Source of the DNA: Sanguinoderma infundibulare
Taxonomy: Eukaryota > Basidiomycota > Agaricomycetes > Polyporales > Polyporaceae
Assembly: GCA_032821775.1 (NCBI GenBank)
Contig: JAVLRN010000006.1
Location: 248,001 to 312,000 of the forward strand
Length of the DNA: 64,000 nt
Direction of reading: 5' to 3'
The notes beneath the pieces are model-generated. The model was not told the origin of the DNA. It was given only the letters and a program-made list of their open reading frames with translations, and searched no databases. Of the stretch, positions 23,989 through 38,150 are shown in pieces. The position numbers and the translations under genes are program-made. Each line of letters opens with the position of its first letter. The stretch's first letter is position 1.

Positions 23989-24696
23989 ATGGTGGGGTTC
24001 CGCCCTGTGGGTGACACTATCCGCAAGGACTACGCGCGTCGTGAAGGCGGCATCCGAGGGAACACGCGACAGTCTATGGACAGTGAGCTCTGTGAGTATT
24101 TTCATTTATGTGCATCTGACAGCTCACTCACCGTTGTTCATGCCTCTATCGTCATGCTAGCGCGAGTGTCCGGTATCAAAGGATGCAAGATGCGCTGGAC
24201 ACTCAGCACGTACCGCAAGTTCGTCTTCCTCGCTCTTCGCATCAAACTCGTCGGCTGGCCACGAAACGTCCCCTTCACCAACCTTAGCAACATCACAGGG
24301 CTCGTCGACATCTCCCGCATTGCTCGCTTGTGGAAGAGCGGGCGGATGCACTTCGAGCCCATCACCGACGAGGAGTACCACGCCGCTCTCGACAGCCCGG
24401 AGAGCTGTGCTCCCGGTCCTCTTCACGATGGCATCGCGCCAGACCTCGGCCGTTCCGACATAAAGAAAAGGAAGTACCGGCCCAAGAAGGACCCGCTCGA
24501 CCTTCGACAAGGCCGGTATGTCCGGAATGGACCCAAGTCAGCGAGGCGAGTGACAGAGAGTGCGGAGCGGCGGGCGGAGGGAAGAGAGCTGTCATTAGAC
24601 CCGATTACGAGCTTCAGCGAGGATGAGAGTCCTGTATGTAGGGTTCCGAGTCCATATGGCCGCGAGTTGGAGGACGACCCGATTGAGGACTGGTAG
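23989..24696 (+). CDS. Two-exon gene, 212-residue unknown protein, copy B
   Basis: Open as in copy A. One missense CpG transition at 24,208 (Ala to Thr in LSAYRKF). Confidence 0.6.
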   Translation: MVGFRPVGDTIRKDYARREGGIRGNTRQSMDSELCEYFHLCASDSSLTVVHASIVMLARVSGIKGCKMRWTLSTYRKFVFLALRIKLVGWPRNVPFTNLSNITGLVDISRIARLWKSGRMHFEPITDEEYHAALDSPESCAPGPLHDGIAPDLGRSDIKKRKYRPKKDPLDLRQGRYVRNGPKSARRVTESAERRAEGRELSLDPITSFSEDESPVCRVPSPYGRELEDDPIEDW

Positions 24697-25361
24697 TCTG
24701 CGGTCTTCGAGTGTTGCCAGTAGTGTACCAGATACTATAATTTCGTCTCCAGCTAGTATAGTCGTACTACAGTCACGGGGAGCTTAGACGTCGAGACTGT
24801 TCGTGGCCGGACTCTGTGTGTAGATGGTGACCGTGTGGCGGTGAGCGGATAAGCGAGGACCATTTCCTATTTTGTCCACTCATCCTCGCGTCCTCCGGCG
24901 CTTGATCTGCTTGATTATCCCCACCATCATCTTCGGCGACCCGCAACCCAATTCTCTATATGTGTGAAGATCCGCACATTTAAGGCACTATTGGTACGTA
25001 ATTCTATCATTCATGATGCTGCGGGCCGCCTGCGGGCACATGAGGTTGCAGAAAGTCGCTGCCAGGGACAGAATCCTTGTGACTGATTTGCGCCTAACCG
25101 CGGTTGTCTCCACGACACATACCGTCAATTTGAATTGTTCCAGAATGATGTTCCCTCTGGATCCGGCGGGGTATCTCTTATTACTGACTGTAAACTCCGA
25201 ATAAGCGAATGCGAGTCGCTCACGCAAGCTGCCGATCATCCTGGGATCGCAGAGCAAGAGGCCCTTCCAGACGCCTCCGAAGACCGCTTGGCCTGTTTGC
25301 CGCTGCATAGCCCTGCGCATGCGTACCAATCCGGCACAATTCTGGATGCAGCCGCGCCTCA

Positions 25362-26875
25362 GTTGATGAGCCATCCGCGAAGTGCCCGCGGGCCAGCAGC
25401 GCCGTCGAAGGACCCAACAGAAGAGCTCATCAAATCCATGTCATCCATGTCCATCGCCGAGTCTCCCGTATCCTTGCGCACACGGGAAAAACAGCAGGCC
25501 GTGGAAGCCTCCTCTGCGACATCAACTCAGACATCCCCGTCCGAAACCATCCCTGGTTTAGGCCAGCTACGGCGGCCGGCGCGCACCGCTCCTCCCAGTG
25601 TTTGAAGTACCCGGAGCATACATGCATGGAGTGGACCTGCCGTGAGGGTACAGCAATGGCTATGAATTGTCAGGTAAGTGAGAGCGCGCAGCACCCGATG
25701 ACACGCATCCGCGGTTAATTGATTTCGGATGTGCCAACTCAGCAAATAGATGTCACGAGATGGCTAAGCGAATTGGTTTAGCCCTCTGTTTGTGTTGCTT
25801 TGGCCACGCTGTCGGTCGTGAACGGGGACTTGAATCCCTTCGGACATCTCCCCACCCTTCCCTGTCTACCTCCCTTCGCCCTTCCCCCTTGACCCATCCA
25901 TCCCTTCTCTTGTGCCTCGGCCCCCATTCATTGACTCATGACTACTACAGTGCGACGACGGCCTCTCCACGGTCTCCTACAACTTGCAAGGTAAGCTAGT
26001 CGTCTGTTTGCTCGTGGCTTTGGATTCTTTCGAAAGATGCCTCTGCTGCACCTAGCCAGCCTCCAGAGAGCGTCGAGTGCGCATCGTCGTCATCGAGCGA
26101 GGACGGGGATGGGAACGGGCCAGTCAGAATCCTGCACCGGGACCTGGACGAGGAGAACTTTGAGTTTCGGGCAGACGGAATCAGTGTCGTGAGCGCGGAG
26201 GTCGTGAACGGGATGGGTGTACCATCACCCCCAGTTCTTCCTGCCCCGCATGCAGATCGGCCGTCATTTCCCCCGTCCGTCACGCCGGTCTCGCGACAAA
26301 CCTTGTCTTCTCACTCCCACGCCGTCTATGTAGGCCCCGCTCCCTTCTGATGCGTCTTTGCCTCCTCCATGTGCCTTTGATGACCCCCAGACTCTTTCGG
26401 TCGCCGCTCATGACCATGTCCAGTCCTCTTCCACATCCCAAAACGCGCTCGCTCATCAGTCTGCACGTTCCAGCATAGACTCCACAACGACTTACTCAAC
26501 GCTTGGCTACGCTCTCGCGTCTGACCCTTCTAGAGCCCCCAAATCGCACTACTATCGACAGCCGTCCTCCGTCCCAAATGGCATCCGACAGTCGATACAT
26601 GTACCATCTGCATGAAGTCGCGCCCGCGCACCCACACCCTTATCCATACGCTTCTTATCCCAGCACGGACAATATGCCCAAGGATCTTCACGCCCGCCCA
26701 GCCCATTCAGCACGTCCCTCCTCCCGCCGCATACAGCAGCCCTCCTCCAACATACCCCGCGCAACCTGGAGATCCCCAACCAGGCTACGCCCCGCCTCCT
26801 CCGCACCCTCAAAAGACCCTCACGCACTCGCTGCATGTTCGTTGACATGCAACGCTCTCCTCCCTTCGCGTCCAA
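25362..26875 (+). pseudogene. Remnant of an unrecognised spliced gene, copy C
   Basis: As copy B. The CpG transition at 26,613 creates a stop (TGA) in the Pro/His-rich frame that is open in the other copies, further shortening it. Confidence 0.4.
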
Positions 26876-26881
26876 CTAAGG

Positions 26882-27361
26882 TCGGATAGTATCGCGGTCA
26901 CGGTTTTCTGGAATGCGGACAGTCCACGACGTCTGTGTCTCCTCGAGATCCTCAATCTCAGTTCCGACCTTGCGCTCTACGTTCAGTCTTTGGAATTGGC
27001 GGGCGCAGCAGGTGCGGTCCCGGAGTGGGATCGTGATACCCTGCGGCTATGGGAGCGGTTCCCCAACCTCCGTCGCCTCACATTCGCGGGACTCCGAGTT
27101 GGCTTCAACGTCGACGGTGCTTCGGGTCCCATCGGCGACCTCTGCAAGACCGTGCCTCATCTCGAAGAGCTCGTCTTCGTGGGAGCCAAGGTGCGGAACC
27201 TCTGCCCGTCGCCGCCCTGGGACGCTCGGCCGGATCTCGTCCTGGCCTTGAAGCAGTTCAAAATCACGGGCGGCTTCGCCACCTGGGGCGCTCTCTCTCG
27301 ACTCGTGGACACGCTCTTGTGCTGGGGAATGCATGCCTTCCTGGATCGAGCTGACGTGTGA
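26882..27361 (+). pseudogene. Leucine-rich, F-box-family-like fragment, copy C
   Basis: No coding difference from copy A was seen. Confidence 0.45.
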
Positions 27362-27491
27362 CTCAGACCCGGACGACACATTCTCTTCGTCGCGGGATGT
27401 GCCATCCAACACGTGGGCGCCGGTCATCACGTCCATCGGTCCTCGGTTGTTCTCCTCGAGGGTGAGTATGTGTTCATTGACGGGTTTCTAG

Positions 27492-28958
27492 GAATCGCTG
27501 CTGTGAAGGAGATCCGCTCGATTCGCCAATGGAGCTACGAGACGTTTGGCACTGAACGTACTGTCGAGTTCACCGTCATGGCCACGCCGGAGGACTTGAA
27601 GGTCAACGCTGCGTACATTTGTATGGCCGACCGGTATGTCGAAGAACCGGGCGGTTCCAACAACAACAACTACGCGAATGTGGACCTCATCGTCGATGTC
27701 GTGGAGCGCGCAGGTGTTCACGCTGTCTGGGTGGGCTGGGCTCATGCCTCGGAAAACCCTCGTCTACCAGAAACGTTCGCGGCTAACAAGATTGTCTTCA
27801 TTGGACCTCCCGGGAGCGCGATGCGTAGTCTGTGAGACAAGATTTCTAGCACTATCGTGGCGCAGAGCACTGACGTTCCGACCATGGCCTGGTCCAGTAC
27901 AGGGATCACGAAGACCGAGCTCTCCGCAGACGGTTTCGTTACCGTGCCTGAGGATGTGTACCAGTCAGCTTGTGTAACCACGGTCGAGGAGGGTCTGGTG
28001 CGGGCGGAGGAGATCGGCTTCCCGGTGATGATCAAGGCGTCGGAAGGTGGAGGAGGTAAAGGTATCCGCAAGGTCGAGTCTGCGGACGCGTTCAAGAACG
28101 CCTTCCATGCAGTCGTGGGAGAAATCCCTGGTATGTTTCAGCACACGTTCAACGCGTTATTCCCTCCCTTACTCTGGTATAGGTTCTCCTACTTTCATCA
28201 TGAAGCGAGCCGGCCAGGCACGTCATTTGGAGGTCCAGCTTCTCGCTGACCAGTACGGCAACGCCGTTTCACTCTTTGGTCGCGACTGTTCGGTCCAGCG
28301 TCGGCACCAGAAAATCATCGAGGAGGCGCCTGTTACCATTGCGGATACGAAGACTTTCGAGAAGATGGAGCACGCAGCCGTCCGGTTGGTTGGCGAAGCT
28401 CGTCGGGTATGTCAGTGCTGGGACTGTCGAGTGTACGTTTTATGCTCTCCGTGACATGGTTGAGGATACTGATCTTGGGAATAGACCTCTACAGCCACGC
28501 CGAAGATGTCTTCTACTTCCTCGAGCTCAACCGTCGTCTTCAGGTCGAGCACCCGACAACCGAGATGGTGTCCGGTGTCAACCTTCCCGCCGCTCAGCTC
28601 CAGGTTGCCATGGATATTCCACTTCACCGTATTCGCCACATCCGCGCGCTCTATGGTGTCGAGCACAACGGAAGCTTGAGATGGACTTCGACATGGTTGA
28701 CCCTGAGGCGAGCACCCTCCAGCGCAAGCCTCGTCCCAAGGGTCACGTCATCGCTGTTCATATCACCGCAGAGAATCCGGACGCAGGTTTCAAGCCATCG
28801 TCCGGTTCGTAGCAGGACCTCAATTTCCGTTCGAGTACCAACGTCTGGGGTTACTTCTCGGTCGGCAGCGCTGGTGGTTTGCACGAGTTCGCGGATTCGC
28901 AGCACGTCGTGTCTCACAGTCCGAATCCGCACGACACTCGGTGTGCGCATGTGGAACT
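27492..28958 (+). pseudogene. Acetyl-CoA carboxylase biotin carboxylase relic, copy C
   Basis: Same lesions as the other copies. Private CpG transitions lie at 27,553 and 27,724. Confidence 0.95.
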
Positions 28959-29406
28959 TGGTACGTACATCGCCTGGAGTTTCGTACTTTGCGGAAGTCA
29001 TGGTATCTCGACCAGACTCGGCATTGACCAAGTTCAAGGGCGCGTACACACTTGGTACGCTGTTCCTCCGATTGCGGTGCCTGCGAACACTAACTGCGGT
29101 TGTTTGACAGGATGTTCGTGGGTTGTCTGGACATCTTGGTACCACCTCCGCCCGGAACGTGGTACTGTGCCGTTCGCCTGCGGAGTACCCGAGCATGGTA
29201 AGTTCTCGCTCCTGTGGTGTTCGAGTCCCGCGCGGTTCACTGACGTCTATTCGGATTTTCAGTACTTGATGTGCGAATCTCGAACGTTCACAGTGCAAAC
29301 ACTCGGTATGATCTCTGCTCGCCCATGGACGACGTCGGCCGCTTCCGGTATTCCTCCCTACATCACCGCTCGCGCGCTATTCCATCTCTTGCAATCTCCC
29401 AACTAA
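28959..29406 (+). pseudogene. Orphan exons downstream of the ACC relic, copy C
   Basis: As copy A, with the same transition as B at unit position 3,738 (C to T). Confidence 0.3.
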
Positions 29407-29691
29407 AAACAGCAGAAGCGACACCCCAGGGTGAGCTAGTTTGTTCGGCGCGGGGCGCCACATATCTCAACATCCTCAGACTCTCCTGCGCCCCATGCGC
29501 GGCCTCTCGAGTCGGATTGGTGGTGATTCGCGGGGGTGCATAGTGTGCATATACAAGTAGTGTGCTATGTTTAGCGTAGCTCCAATGAAATACGTCGTTT
29601 TCGCTGAACTCCCGAGTGTATGCATTGAGTGCGCTACTGCCCAGAACATGTCCTCCTGTCCCTCGGATGCCTATACCATACCACAGAGCTG

Positions 29692-29751
29692 TCCTACTGT
29701 ACTATAGAGCCCAAAACATGCTCCTACTGTATTATAGAGCCCAAAACATGC
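29692..29751. repeat. 30-bp minirepeat x2, copy C
   Basis: Same two copies as at 4,114, unchanged in number. Confidence 0.9.
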
Positions 29752-30313
29752 TCCTATAGTCCCTAATACATGCCCTATCACACTCGTTCTACCTGGTACT
29801 CCCGTCGTCGCTTGCCGCACTTGGCCACACTCTACTCAACGCCTCCCATCAAAACACGAAGCGCTCACCGCCGGACCCACAAGCCAAACAACACAGCTCG
29901 GGCCATCCCTCCCAGTGGGGACCTGACTATGTAGCATGGTCGTAGTGCGGAGAGTAAGCGTTCGGGTGGCGCACCTTGATGTGCTTCCTCTTCCTCTTCT
30001 GACCCTGGCGTCAGAGTTGCGGCGAGAAGATGGCCGATGAAAAGAAAGTACGTCGCAGGTATGTACCGATTTTCGGGGTGTGAACGGTGATCTAAAAATG
30101 AGCGTACAAACCGACAACACAACGAGAACGAGTGGTAAGACATAAATAGCATGTACCGACCAGTGACCCACAGTCCGTCCCTCCAACCGTCGATCGCTTG
30201 ACTCCCAGGTCGACGAGATCCCTGAATAGAAAACACTAAGCGAGCCAGTCCTCGAACACGCGGCAGCTTGAGCACGCACCAGAAGAACACTCACATCCCG
30301 CTCGCCTTCCAAC

Positions 30314-32695
30314 CTAGTCCTTCGACCACATATGCAACAGCGCAGAAACCGGCCCCTTGCTATTCCCATTCCCACTCCCGCCCGCCGCCCCCGCATAGAA
30401 CGATGGCGGCTGCGCTCCATACCCATACCCATACCCATACCCGCCACTCGCCCCGCTCGCCGCCGGTGTGAGGTAGGGCGGAGCGGCGCCCTGCGACGGC
30501 TGCGGGAACGCCATCGACCCCGGTCTTGGGCGTGATGACGATGGGGGTTCGGGAGGCGGAGCAGCGTACATGCTCGGGTGCGACGGCGACGGCTGATACG
30601 GGTGCGACATGTGTGGCGGCGCGTAGACCTGATTGTACGGATGCGGCTGCGGACGTGGAGATGGGGACGGTGATGGGGACGAGGACGGTTTCGAGAGCTT
30701 GTTGGTCGATGGCGGGGGTGCGAGCGACGGGGGCGGGGTCGGGACGTGCGCGTGCGCGGACGACTCACGCCTGGCTTTGTCCTTCTTCCGGCTCTCCCTC
30801 TCCATCTGTTCGCGCTCCTTCTCCATCTTCCTGCTCTCCTTCTCTGCCTTCTTCCGTTCCTTCTCCGACAGCTCCTTCATCGGCGGGGCTTGGGGCGGAA
30901 GCATCGCGGGCGGTGGCGGGGCGCACTGCGGCGATGCCGGGCGTTGCATGGGTACGTTCGAGCTTGACGCGCGGCGCTGGGCGTTCGGGGGGTTCGCTTT
31001 GGGACGTAGTTCGGGCATGTCGATCTTGCTGAGGTGCACGGTGAGGCTTGTGGGAGGGGCGTATTGGTCCTGCGCTTTGGCCCTCGTCAAATTGGGATCG
31101 TCGAGGTTTATGCGCCGTGGGCCCTTGCGCTTCTCAGTCTCATAGATGACGTATTGATGCAGCTCTTCCTCTTCCTCAATGCCTGAAGATCGAAAATGAG
31201 CGTTGGGAAGGCGCATATAAGCATGTATGAGAACATACCGGCCTTGTGTCGTAGCCGCTTCGTCTCCTCGACGACCTTGAGCACCTTCGGGACCTGGACC
31301 TGCGATGCCGAGCGTATGCTGATGAACAGCATCGCCTCATCCTGCGCCCCAAATCGAAATTCAGTCTCCATTCATGGTCCATTGCCAGACGAATGACAGA
31401 TTACAGATGTGGGCGGCACTCACTTTCAGCAGCCGCTCCGCGTACTGCGCGTAGTCGATCACGTCGCACTCCTCCCAAACCTCGACGTCATTCACGTCGC
31501 CCTCGCCCAACGCATTCCGCAGTGCGTGCATCTCCGCCACGCGCTCGACGCCTGTCCGCGGTGCAGGCTTTGGGGGAAGCGCCGGAGGCTCTGCGTCCGG
31601 GATCACATGTAGGGGCGGCGGTAGATTGGATACAGCGAAAGGTAGAGCTGGGCCCGAGATTGGCGTCGATGGCGAGGTGGCAGGGGAGAGGACTGGAGGG
31701 ATCGCGGCTGGAGCTGAGGGCCCGGGGACAGGGACAGGGACGGGAAGGGAGTTCTCGCGTGGTGCGTGGTGCGCCTCATTGAGGTCGGAGAAGGTGAGGA
31801 GGGCGGTGATGATGGCGATTTCGAGCCCTTTGCGGTCGTTGATGTCAAATCTAGCGCAAGACGTCGGTATACGCACTCAGGATAGGAGAGATGCTCAATT
31901 CCTCTAGACGTAGACACAGGACGCACTCAAAGCTCATGTGATGAGATACTGGGCAACGCGGTGCTAGCCGAAGTACTCGTCCCCGAGGTGAGGGTACGAT
32001 AGAGGCGTTGGGATAAAGCGGGCGGAAGGACAGAGGCAGATCCCTCGCGAACTATCATCCATTCCCCAGAGTGCGTCCAACGTCCAGCGTCCAGATAGAT
32101 TGAGCACACCCGTTGGGGAAAGAGGACGAGAACGCACCGGTTGATGTTGTAGTCAAGGATTTGAACGTTACGGGTCTGGAGCTTGCCTGGGGGCTCCTTG
32201 GTCTGCGCAACGAGCACGGCAGGGTCAGGTTTGCGGATCATGAAGCATTCTTCTCGCTTCCACTCGAAGTCGTGTCTGGAGGGTAGGGTTTGGGGTTCTG
32301 CAAGGCTCGGATGTCTGAGGACGGGGAGGACTCACTCTTCCCACTTGAATGCCCATTTGAACGTGAGTATTCCTGTGGACTTGAGCTCGATGATGGAGTC
32401 AGGGTTGTGCAACTGGAGCGTCTTGTGCTTGCTCGTCGGGCTTGGTGCAGAAACAGAGGCAAGTAGGCTTTGGGAGAGGGTATCTATTGCATGATGACCA
32501 CACACCGCCCGCCATCAACGCTGGCGACCGCCGCCTAAACGGGGATGGATGACGGACCGTAGACCTCTATCTTGTACTCGCTCGTCGGAACCCGTCTCTT
32601 GGTATAGTGGGCGACACCTTTGAATCGACGAGGTCTATAATGCTGCGATCCTCCTGGCGGGGCACGAAGGTGAGGGAGAAGAGGTCATAGGACAT
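30314..32695 (-). pseudogene. 605-residue-protein gene, frameshifted in exon 1, copy C
   Basis: Same exon 1 lesion. The CpG change at 30,807 (shared with D) turns Arg to Gln in the charged helix. The change at 31,381 is in an intron. Confidence 0.75.
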
Positions 32696-33381
32696 CGCGG
32701 AGGCGGACTTCGACTTCGGAATGATCCCTATGCTTCTGAGCGGACTGACTGCGGCCGTGAGTCGAAAGAGAAGGCGGGAGAGGGATTAGGGAGGAAGAAG
32801 CAGGAAGGAGGAGAAGAGAGGGTCGATGGACGTCGATGTCCGAGCATGGCGGGCGGGTGTGAATGCAGATGGTGTGCTCACTGCGCCGCGGCTACGACAG
32901 CTTTGAGCAGATCTCTTGCCCACGTCTACCGCTCCTTTCGCTTCTCGCTCGCTGACCATCTCGCTCACCTGCTTTGGTTTGACGCTCGTTATTTATGCTT
33001 GTTTGTTCGAGCCGGCGACGTATCGTCACATACCTGAGCTGCTTACGTACCGTCGATCGGCATGCTTCCCCGTTGTCTCCATCACTGCAACACCGCATAC
33101 ACCGCTCTCTCATGCATAACCCAGAACGGTGGGAATCGTCTAACTGGTCCGTTCTGCGAACGCTCGAGGTTGATGCTGCGTAAGGTATGATGCCCTCGTC
33201 TCGTGGACGAGGCTCGTCTGCCGCTGTGGCAATATATTAGACAGCCATGCACAGGTTCCCTTGATGGATGACATGCTCTTGGTCTCTACCGGGCACTTAT
33301 TTACTCTGGTTAACGTCTAACGTAGATCTGCCAGTCGGTAATCTGACTCGGCTCGGTACATGTGCTGAACGACGAGCACGC

Positions 33382-33633
33382 AGTTCCGCGACCCAAACGT
33401 CATCTCGCACGCGGGCACCCCGAAATCAAGCACAGCAGAGACGAGGCCCGCCGCCCGAGTCCCAGCATTACATCTTGAGAGCCACGCACACAACACTGAC
33501 ATGTATGCCCTCACTCTCAGCATCAACTCCAGCCCGTCACTCAGTGGCTTGACCACACAATAGTTCCCCGCCACATTCAACGGGATGTGCTTCGTGCCCG
33601 CCGTGCTCGACAGAGACGTGGACTTGAGACAAG
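33382..33633 (+). pseudogene. GH32 fragment, copy C
   Basis: As copy A, including the derived T at unit position 8,008. Confidence 0.88.
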
Positions 33634-35707
33634 TACCATCCCATCCCGTTGTCCTCGTCACCTCAATTCCCGCAGCAATCAACTCTGTCGCACTCTATCA
33701 CTTGTACACGAACCGGGCCGTCCGTCTTCCAGCCTCTGCACATGGCTGCAATCCCCGACCTCGAACGCCTTGGACCTATCCCCACCGCATTCTCTATCCC
33801 ACCCTCGGCGACTGCGCAAGTCACCGTCCAAGAACGCCACCGGCGCACTATCAAGATCATACCAAAGCGAACCGAGAGTCAGCGATGCCCACCTGCGGAA
33901 ACAGCAAGACCTACTCGTTCGTTTCATTCCGCCCAAACACGGTCAAGAAGCGATCACGCCAGCGGAACATGCCTGCTCCAATCATCGCTGTCGCTCTGCC
34001 TCCGCCCAATGCCGGCCATCGTCACGACGTGTTCCGGACGGCCATTACCTATGAATCAAGGACACAGTGAGCGTTAACCTCAAGTACTTTAGATTCACTG
34101 ATATACCTCCACTCGGTGTGCAGCCCACCTTTCGATGTCGCCGCGGCGCTGTATGTCGAATGGTTAGCGCAGATGTCCGGACAACACTCTGGCGGAGAGG
34201 ACGTACCGCGGACGTCGGCCGCCGGATTGTGTGCAATGGGCCTGAGGACCATCGTCAGTGTGTGGAGAGGAAGCTGCCAGCCCGAGACAAGACGTACCGG
34301 CGGGTGGGGGGTGTACAAGGCGGGTGAGTACTGCAGCATTTGCGTCCCGCTTGAAAGACTTTTATACTGCCTTTCTTCAGGGGAGGCTATTGCTCTGCCG
34401 CGAAACTGACCCACACGCCACCGACATGCCCGCTTCCAGGCCTCGTTCTCGTCGCGATCTGCACTCGAAGCGGTATCAAGTGAAGCAGACGCCACCGGTG
34501 TCCATCAATCGAATCACCGTCGTCAACCTCACATCCTAAGCGCGAACATACGGTCGTGCTTGCCTATCTTCGCCGCCGCGACCATCGCCCTGAGCCTCGT
34601 TCCTGGCATAAGTCCATCCACTGCTCACGTCCCTGTCTCCTGCCTCGCCTCACGCCTTGATGTTCAACACTCAACCCTTATCCCCAACCCGGCCTTTGCC
34701 TGTCATCGTGGATCCTGGATGATCGTATTTATGACAGAGGCACAACTAACGTTTGACGTTTGTCCGTGCGGAAACAGCTTCATCATAGCTCCGCAATCGC
34801 ACGATACATCCGCTTGCTAAGCATCCGAAACGTCCAGCCTTTGCAGCCCGGGGTCTGGGCATTGTCTTGTGTGGTCGCGCGGCACCGCGTGCGTCCCTAT
34901 CGGAGAGCCAAATTTACAGCGCACATGCGAGGACTGCGGTCGTCATGAACGGTCGCAAATAATTGTCCCATCTAGTGCTCTTGATGTCCCTTGGCCGCCG
35001 CAGCCATCTCCCTGGTCCAAACCAACGTTCTCAGGTCTTCTTCGGCGCCCGCTCGTGCCCACGCAACCGAGCCACAGACGACGTCGAACAACTGGCACGG
35101 ACGGGACTCGACGGAAGGCGACACCAGCACGACCTCGCAAGTGTGCAGTCCCGACATGCTGAGTACCCCGACACGGTGAGCCAGCTCGAATCAGCGAGCT
35201 TCATGTTCTTAGTATGGATACGGAGGATCTCACGGTCTGTGACATGTGCAGGCTCACGGGCCCAATCAATATTCCAGATCTCCGGTGCCGGCTCCCTGTT
35301 TCGAGGCTGCACAACCGCTCGGAGGATCCACAAGGGTTTCTGACGACACATGCGATGGTCGGCCTCGCGTCCGCACGCTCGGAACCTTCATATTGGCATC
35401 TTGATCCCGCTACGATTCGGCGTTCCCCCACCGTCGTCAAGGGACGGTCATCGCCCGTCTGAATCTACGACCTCGGCGTCCGAGTGAGATGGACGTTGCG
35501 ATACGCGAGACCCACCTGGAATCTTCGGTTTTGATCTCCGGTTCTGCCGCAGTTTGCGTTTCCTGACATTTCGCGTCCCCCGCTCCAGCTAGTCCTCATC
35601 CTGTACGCACTCCTTCAAAGTGGTTTGTCGAAGGAGAGAGCCAGGCTTTGTTGTGAAGCAATGGTTGCCTCGGTATACCACGGCGATTTACGCCATGTAC
35701 ATATCAT

Positions 35708-36138
35708 CATACAAACCAATTCATCTCTCAATCCGGAACAGCACGCACGGTCACTCCTCAAGACCCATCTCGCTGCAGGCGGCCATCGACTGCATAGGCT
35801 GGAGCTCTGCATCTCGTATGGTCGTTCGAATGACGAAGATGTCGCTAGGCATTCTGGGCCCTACCGTCAAATTTGTGAGATCCCCACAAGTTCAGCGTGG
35901 ACAGCGAACCTGTGGTGGCTGTACGCACCACGCTTTCAGACGTTGGTTGACAAGGTCGTAATTACCAGAGACAGGGCCACCCTTGGGACGGTGCATGGTG
36001 CACTCGGAGGTGCTATCCGTCAACCGGCAGTCCCCGCACCCACTGGCAAGCATGCCAATCAAGGCAATACTGGTCGGAAGGAGTGACATGGAAGGAGTGA
36101 CAGGCTCGAAAAGGACGGTAATATACTTCACACCTGCT
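35708..36138 (+). pseudogene. F-box protein C-terminal fragment, copy C
   Basis: As copy A. The private change at 35,973 turns Gly to Arg. Confidence 0.8.
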
Positions 36139-36777
36139 CTGCATTCGGACGACTTCATATAGCTCACGAGTATAATTGCACGGACGAATATGGTAGCAGT
36201 ACAAATACATCAAGTATGGATGCGTATATTCTATTCATGCCAGTTACCAGCCCAGCCCAAAGCTCAAACAGAGTCATTCACTGAGGACTACTGGAGCTGC
36301 CATCACGATCGTGCAAGCTGAACCCGACAGTGTTCACGTCAAACGAGAATGCAGTGTAGACGTTCTTCATGCTCCAAATCTCAGATACACAAGGGCTTGC
36401 TCTCACCAATACTAGCATCCGACGTAACAGATGATAACACTAACCTGGAAAAAATGAGTCCGACGCATGGCAGCTCACCGTGTAGCTGATTCCAGCTGAC
36501 TCCGGGTGTCCAGCTGGCTGGGTAACCACTGCGGAGCATCGTGGCTGGAACGGCCGGATCCTGGAAACATTGAGCCAAAAAAAAGATGAATTGCATCATA
36601 CTGCGCACCATGCGTACCTTGATGTGTCGTGATATACTCGGTAAACCAGACGCGACCGCGGAAGGCGCCTCACCCAATTACTGGAGCATAGCTCCAAACA
36701 GTCTACCTCATCCCCTCACATCGCACTCGTACCCGCATCCTCATCGTTTGACCCTCTCCACCCTCCGACGCCTGGCA

Positions 36778-37485
36778 ATGGTGGGGTTCCGCCCTGTGGG
36801 TGACACTATCCGCAAGGACTACGCGCGTCGTGAAGGCGGCATCCGAGGGAACACGCGACAGTCTATGGACAGTGAGCTCTGTGAGTATTTTCATTTATGT
36901 GCATCTGACAGCTCACTCACCGTTGTTCATGCCTCTATCGTCATGCTAGCGCGAGTGTCCGGTATCAAAGGATGCAAGATGCGCTGGACACTCAGCGCGT
37001 ACCGCAAGTTCGTCTTCCTCGCTCTTCGCATCAAACTCGTCGGCTGGCCACGAAACGTCCCCTTCACCAACCTTAGCAACATCACAGGGCTCGTCGACAT
37101 CTCCCGCATTGCTCGCTTGTGGAAGAGCGGGCGGATGCACTTCGAGCCCATCACCGACGAGGAGTACCACGCCGCTCTCGACAGCCCGGAGAGCTGTGCT
37201 CCCGGTCCTCTTCACGATGGCATCGCGCCAGACCTCGGCCGTTCCGACATAAAGAAAAGGAAGTACCGGCCCAAGAAGGACCCGCTCGACCTTCGACAAG
37301 GCCGGTATGTCCGGAATGGACCCAAGTCAGCGAGGCGAGTGACAGAGAGTGCGGAGCGGCGGGCGGAGGGAAGAGAGCTGTCATTAGACCCGATTACGAG
37401 CTTCAGCGAGGATGAGAGTCCTGTATGTAGGGTTCCGAGTCCATATGGCCGCGAGTTGGAGGACGACCCGATTGAGGACTGGTAG
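36778..37485 (+). CDS. Two-exon gene, 212-residue unknown protein, copy C
   Basis: Protein identical to copy A. Confidence 0.6.
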   Translation: MVGFRPVGDTIRKDYARREGGIRGNTRQSMDSELCEYFHLCASDSSLTVVHASIVMLARVSGIKGCKMRWTLSAYRKFVFLALRIKLVGWPRNVPFTNLSNITGLVDISRIARLWKSGRMHFEPITDEEYHAALDSPESCAPGPLHDGIAPDLGRSDIKKRKYRPKKDPLDLRQGRYVRNGPKSARRVTESAERRAEGRELSLDPITSFSEDESPVCRVPSPYGRELEDDPIEDW

Positions 37486-38150
37486 TCTGCGGTCTTCGAG
37501 TGTTGCCAGTAGTGTACCAGATACTATAATTTCGTCTCCAGCTAGTATAGTCGTACTACAGTCACGGGGAGCTTAGACGTCGAGACTGTTCGTGGCCGGA
37601 CTCTGTGTGTAGATGGTGACCGTGTGGCGGTGAGCGGATAAGCGAGGACCATTTCCTATTTTGTCCACTCATCCTCGCGTCCTCCGGCGCTTGATCTGCT
37701 TGATTATCCCCACCATCATCTTCGGCGACCCGCAACCCAATTCTCTATATGTGTGAAGATCCGCACATTTAAGGCACTATTGGTACGTAATTCTATCATT
37801 CATGATGCTGCGGGCCGCCTGCGGGCACATGAGGTTGCAGAAAGTCGCTGCCAGGGACAGAATCCTTGTGACTGATTTGCGCCTAACCGCGGTTGTCTCC
37901 ACGACACATACCGTCAATTTGAATTGTTCCAGAATGATGTTCCCTCTGGATCCGGCGGGGTATCTCTTATTACTGACTGTAAACTCCGAATAAGCGAATG
38001 CGAGTCGCTCACGCAAGCTGCCGATCATCCTGGGATCGCAGAGCAAGAGGCCCTTCCAGACGCCTCCGAAGACCGCTTGGCCTGTTTGCCGCTGCATAGC
38101 CCTGCGCATGCGTACCAATCCGGCACAATTCTGGATGCAGCCGCGCCTCA

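Larger units (their letters stand above)
12790..25578. repeat. 12,789-bp tandem repeat unit, copy B
   Basis: Second copy, same length as A. Copy-specific CpG transitions include 16,176, 20,230, 20,661, 21,356, 21,380, 23,246 and 24,208. It shares the T at 15,072 with A and the T at 16,527 with C. Non-genic stretches 16,618-17,524, 19,907-20,592, 20,845-22,918, 23,350-23,988 and 24,697-25,361 hold the same material as in copy A. Confidence 0.98.
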